From Streptomyces violaceus (GTDB taxonomy: Bacteria > Actinomycetota > Actinomycetes > Streptomycetales > Streptomycetaceae), in the NCBI GenBank assembly GCA_000715635.1, contig KL569227.1:1805-6995 (forward strand): 5,191 nt of DNA, in the 5' to 3' direction. The position numbers and the translations under genes were made by a program. This document shows positions 4,026 through 5,191 of the stretch, in pieces. The notes under the pieces are model-generated. The model saw only the letters and a list, made by a program, of their open reading frames with translations. It did no database searches and was not told where the DNA came from. Each line of letters opens with the position of its first letter. The first letter of the stretch is position 1.

Positions 4026-5191
4026 ATGAACGGCACCGCCACCCACCGCACCGTGATCGTCGTCGGTTCCGGCCCCACCGGCCTCCTCCTCGCCGGTGAC
4101 CTCGCCACAGCCGGCGTCACCGTGACCCTCGTCGAGAAGCGGCCGCGCAAGATCAGCAACCTCTCCCGCGCCTTCGGGGTGCACGCACGCACCCTGGAGC
4201 AGCTCGACGCCCGCGGCCTCGCCGACGAACTCCTCACCACCGGCGACACCATCACCGGCCTGCGGCTCTTCCGCCGCCTCTCCCTCGATCTGAGCACGCT
4301 GCCCTCGCGCTTCCCGTTCCTGCTCATCACCCCGCAGTACGAGGTCGAGCGGCTGCTGGAGCGGCGGGCCCGGGAGGCCGGGGTGGAGTTCGCGTACGAG
4401 AGCGAGGTCGTGGGGCTGCGGCAGGACGACGAGGGGGGCGACCTCGACGTGCGCGGCGCGGACGGGGCGGTCGTCACCCGCCGGGCGGCCTATGTCGTCG
4501 GCGCCGACGGTCACCGGAGCGCCGTGCGGGAGGCGATCGGCCTGGACTTCCCCGGTGTCTCCGTCATCAAGTCGCTGATCCTGGCCGATGTCCGGCTGGC
4601 CGAGAAGCCCGAGGGCGTCCTCACCGTCAACGGCCGCGGCGACGCCTTCGCGATGATCGCCTCCTTCGGCGACGGCTGGTACCGGGTCATGGGCTGGAAC
4701 CGCCGCAACGAGGTCTCCGACGACGCCCCGCTCGACCTCGACGAGGTCAAGGAGATCACCCGCCGTGCCCTGGGCACCGACTACGGCATGCACGACGCCC
4801 GCTGGCTCTCCCGTTTCCACAGTGACGAGCGCCAGGCACCGCACTACCGGGTCGGGCGGGTCTTCCTCGCCGGGGACGCCGCGCACATCCACTCCCCGGC
4901 CGGCGGGCAGGGCATGAACACCGGCCTCCAGGACGCCGCCAACCTGAGCTGGAAGCTCGCCGCGGCCGTCCAGGGCCGGGCGTCCGAAGGGCTCCTCGAC
5001 AGCTACGAGGCCGAGCGCCACCCGGTCGGCAGGGCGGTGCTGCGTAGCAGTGGCGGACTGGTCCGGCTGGCCCGCGCGCAAAATCCGCTGCTGCGTGCCG
5101 CCCGCGCCCTTGTCTCCGCGTTCGTCGACATGGCCCCGCCCGTCCAGCGCAAGGCCCTGGGTCAGATCACCGGGATCGGCTACGCCTACCC
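4026..5191 (+). CDS. FAD-dependent monooxygenase (aromatic hydroxylase class A), 3' end beyond the window
   Basis: The first 388 codons are present with no stop, and the gene runs off the right edge. It belongs to the single-component NAD(P)H- and FAD-dependent hydroxylases (FAD_binding_3 type), which insert one oxygen atom into phenolic or polyketide-like substrates in the cytoplasm. Visible motifs are the dinucleotide fold VIVVGSGPTG (10-19) with the acidic residue Glu37 ending strand 2; RAFGVHARTLE (48-58), typical of the family; the GADG motif (159-162); and the FAD ribityl motif LAGDAAHIHSPAGGQGMNTGLQD around Gly283-Asp284. Related enzymes include polyketide hydroxylases such as PgaE and rifampicin monooxygenase. 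Members are usually about 500 residues, so a C-terminal domain of roughly 100 or more residues is probably cut off. The gene is divergent from the TetR gene and shares its repeat-filled control region. The substrate cannot be told from sequence; detoxification of an aromatic compound or antibiotic, or a tailoring step, are both possible. Confidence 0.94.
   Translation, partial: MNGTATHRTVIVVGSGPTGLLLAGDLATAGVTVTLVEKRPRKISNLSRAFGVHARTLEQLDARGLADELLTTGDTITGLRLFRRLSLDLSTLPSRFPFLLITPQYEVERLLERRAREAGVEFAYESEVVGLRQDDEGGDLDVRGADGAVVTRRAAYVVGADGHRSAVREAIGLDFPGVSVIKSLILADVRLAEKPEGVLTVNGRGDAFAMIASFGDGWYRVMGWNRRNEVSDDAPLDLDEVKEITRRALGTDYGMHDARWLSRFHSDERQAPHYRVGRVFLAGDAAHIHSPAGGQGMNTGLQDAANLSWKLAAAVQGRASEGLLDSYEAERHPVGRAVLRSSGGLVRLARAQNPLLRAARALVSAFVDMAPPVQRKALGQITGIGYAY

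Noticed and set aside
3956..4477. 173-codon open frame on the - strand inside the monooxygenase and operator region
   Set aside because: It is a Ser/Arg-rich shadow in another frame that begins within the FAD-domain coding sequence and ends in the operator repeats; it has no motif or ribosome binding site.
3216..5081. 621-codon open frame on the - strand opposite the monooxygenase and overlapping the TetR gene
   Set aside because: It is an antisense shadow of the monooxygenase, whose FAD motifs are unmistakable on the + strand, and in its second half a frameshifted shadow of the TetR gene. Long antisense frames are usual in high-GC DNA.

Overview
The base composition (high GC, strong G/C preference at third codon positions in the intact genes), the gene types (a secreted alpha-lytic/streptogrisin-type serine protease with a propeptide, a lipoprotein, a TetR regulator facing a FAD monooxygenase) and terminators that are GC-rich hairpins without a T tract all point to an actinomycete, most likely a Streptomyces or close relative. 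This is inferred from sequence style; no database was consulted.

Left part (1-1510): the first 343 bases hold no convincing gene. There is perhaps a degraded coding remnant near 40-210, and a 22-bp inverted repeat at 299-320. From 344 to 1426 lies a broken gene for a secreted S1-family serine protease. Its parts (signal peptide, propeptide, His, Asp and Ser catalytic motifs, C-terminal tail) are all present and in order, but they are spread over three reading frames. Four frameshifts separate them, each explicable as gain or loss of one G in a G run, and a TGA replaces the cysteine expected before the active-site Ser motif. A strong hairpin terminator follows at 1474-1510.

Middle part (1511-3147): an intact lipoprotein gene of unknown function (1703-2635, + strand) converges on a small hypothetical gene (2794-3147, - strand). 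Hairpins that could stop transcription from both sides lie between them.

Right part (3148-5191): a TetR-family repressor gene (3257-3856, - strand) and a FAD-dependent aromatic-type monooxygenase gene (4026 to beyond the window end, + strand) are divergently transcribed. The 169 bp between them is almost entirely a helically phased array of about ten 14-bp units related to GCCAACAAGCGTTG. Each unit, together with the first two bases of the next, forms a palindrome of the type GCCAAC-N4-GTTGGC. The array is interrupted only by a 28-bp gap (exactly two periods) holding the spacer and -10 box of a near-consensus promoter for the monooxygenase. A candidate leaderless promoter for the repressor is also embedded in the repeats. 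The simplest reading is that the TetR protein coats this array, silencing the monooxygenase and itself until a small molecule, perhaps a substrate of the monooxygenase, releases it. The multi-unit operator is the most notable feature of the window.
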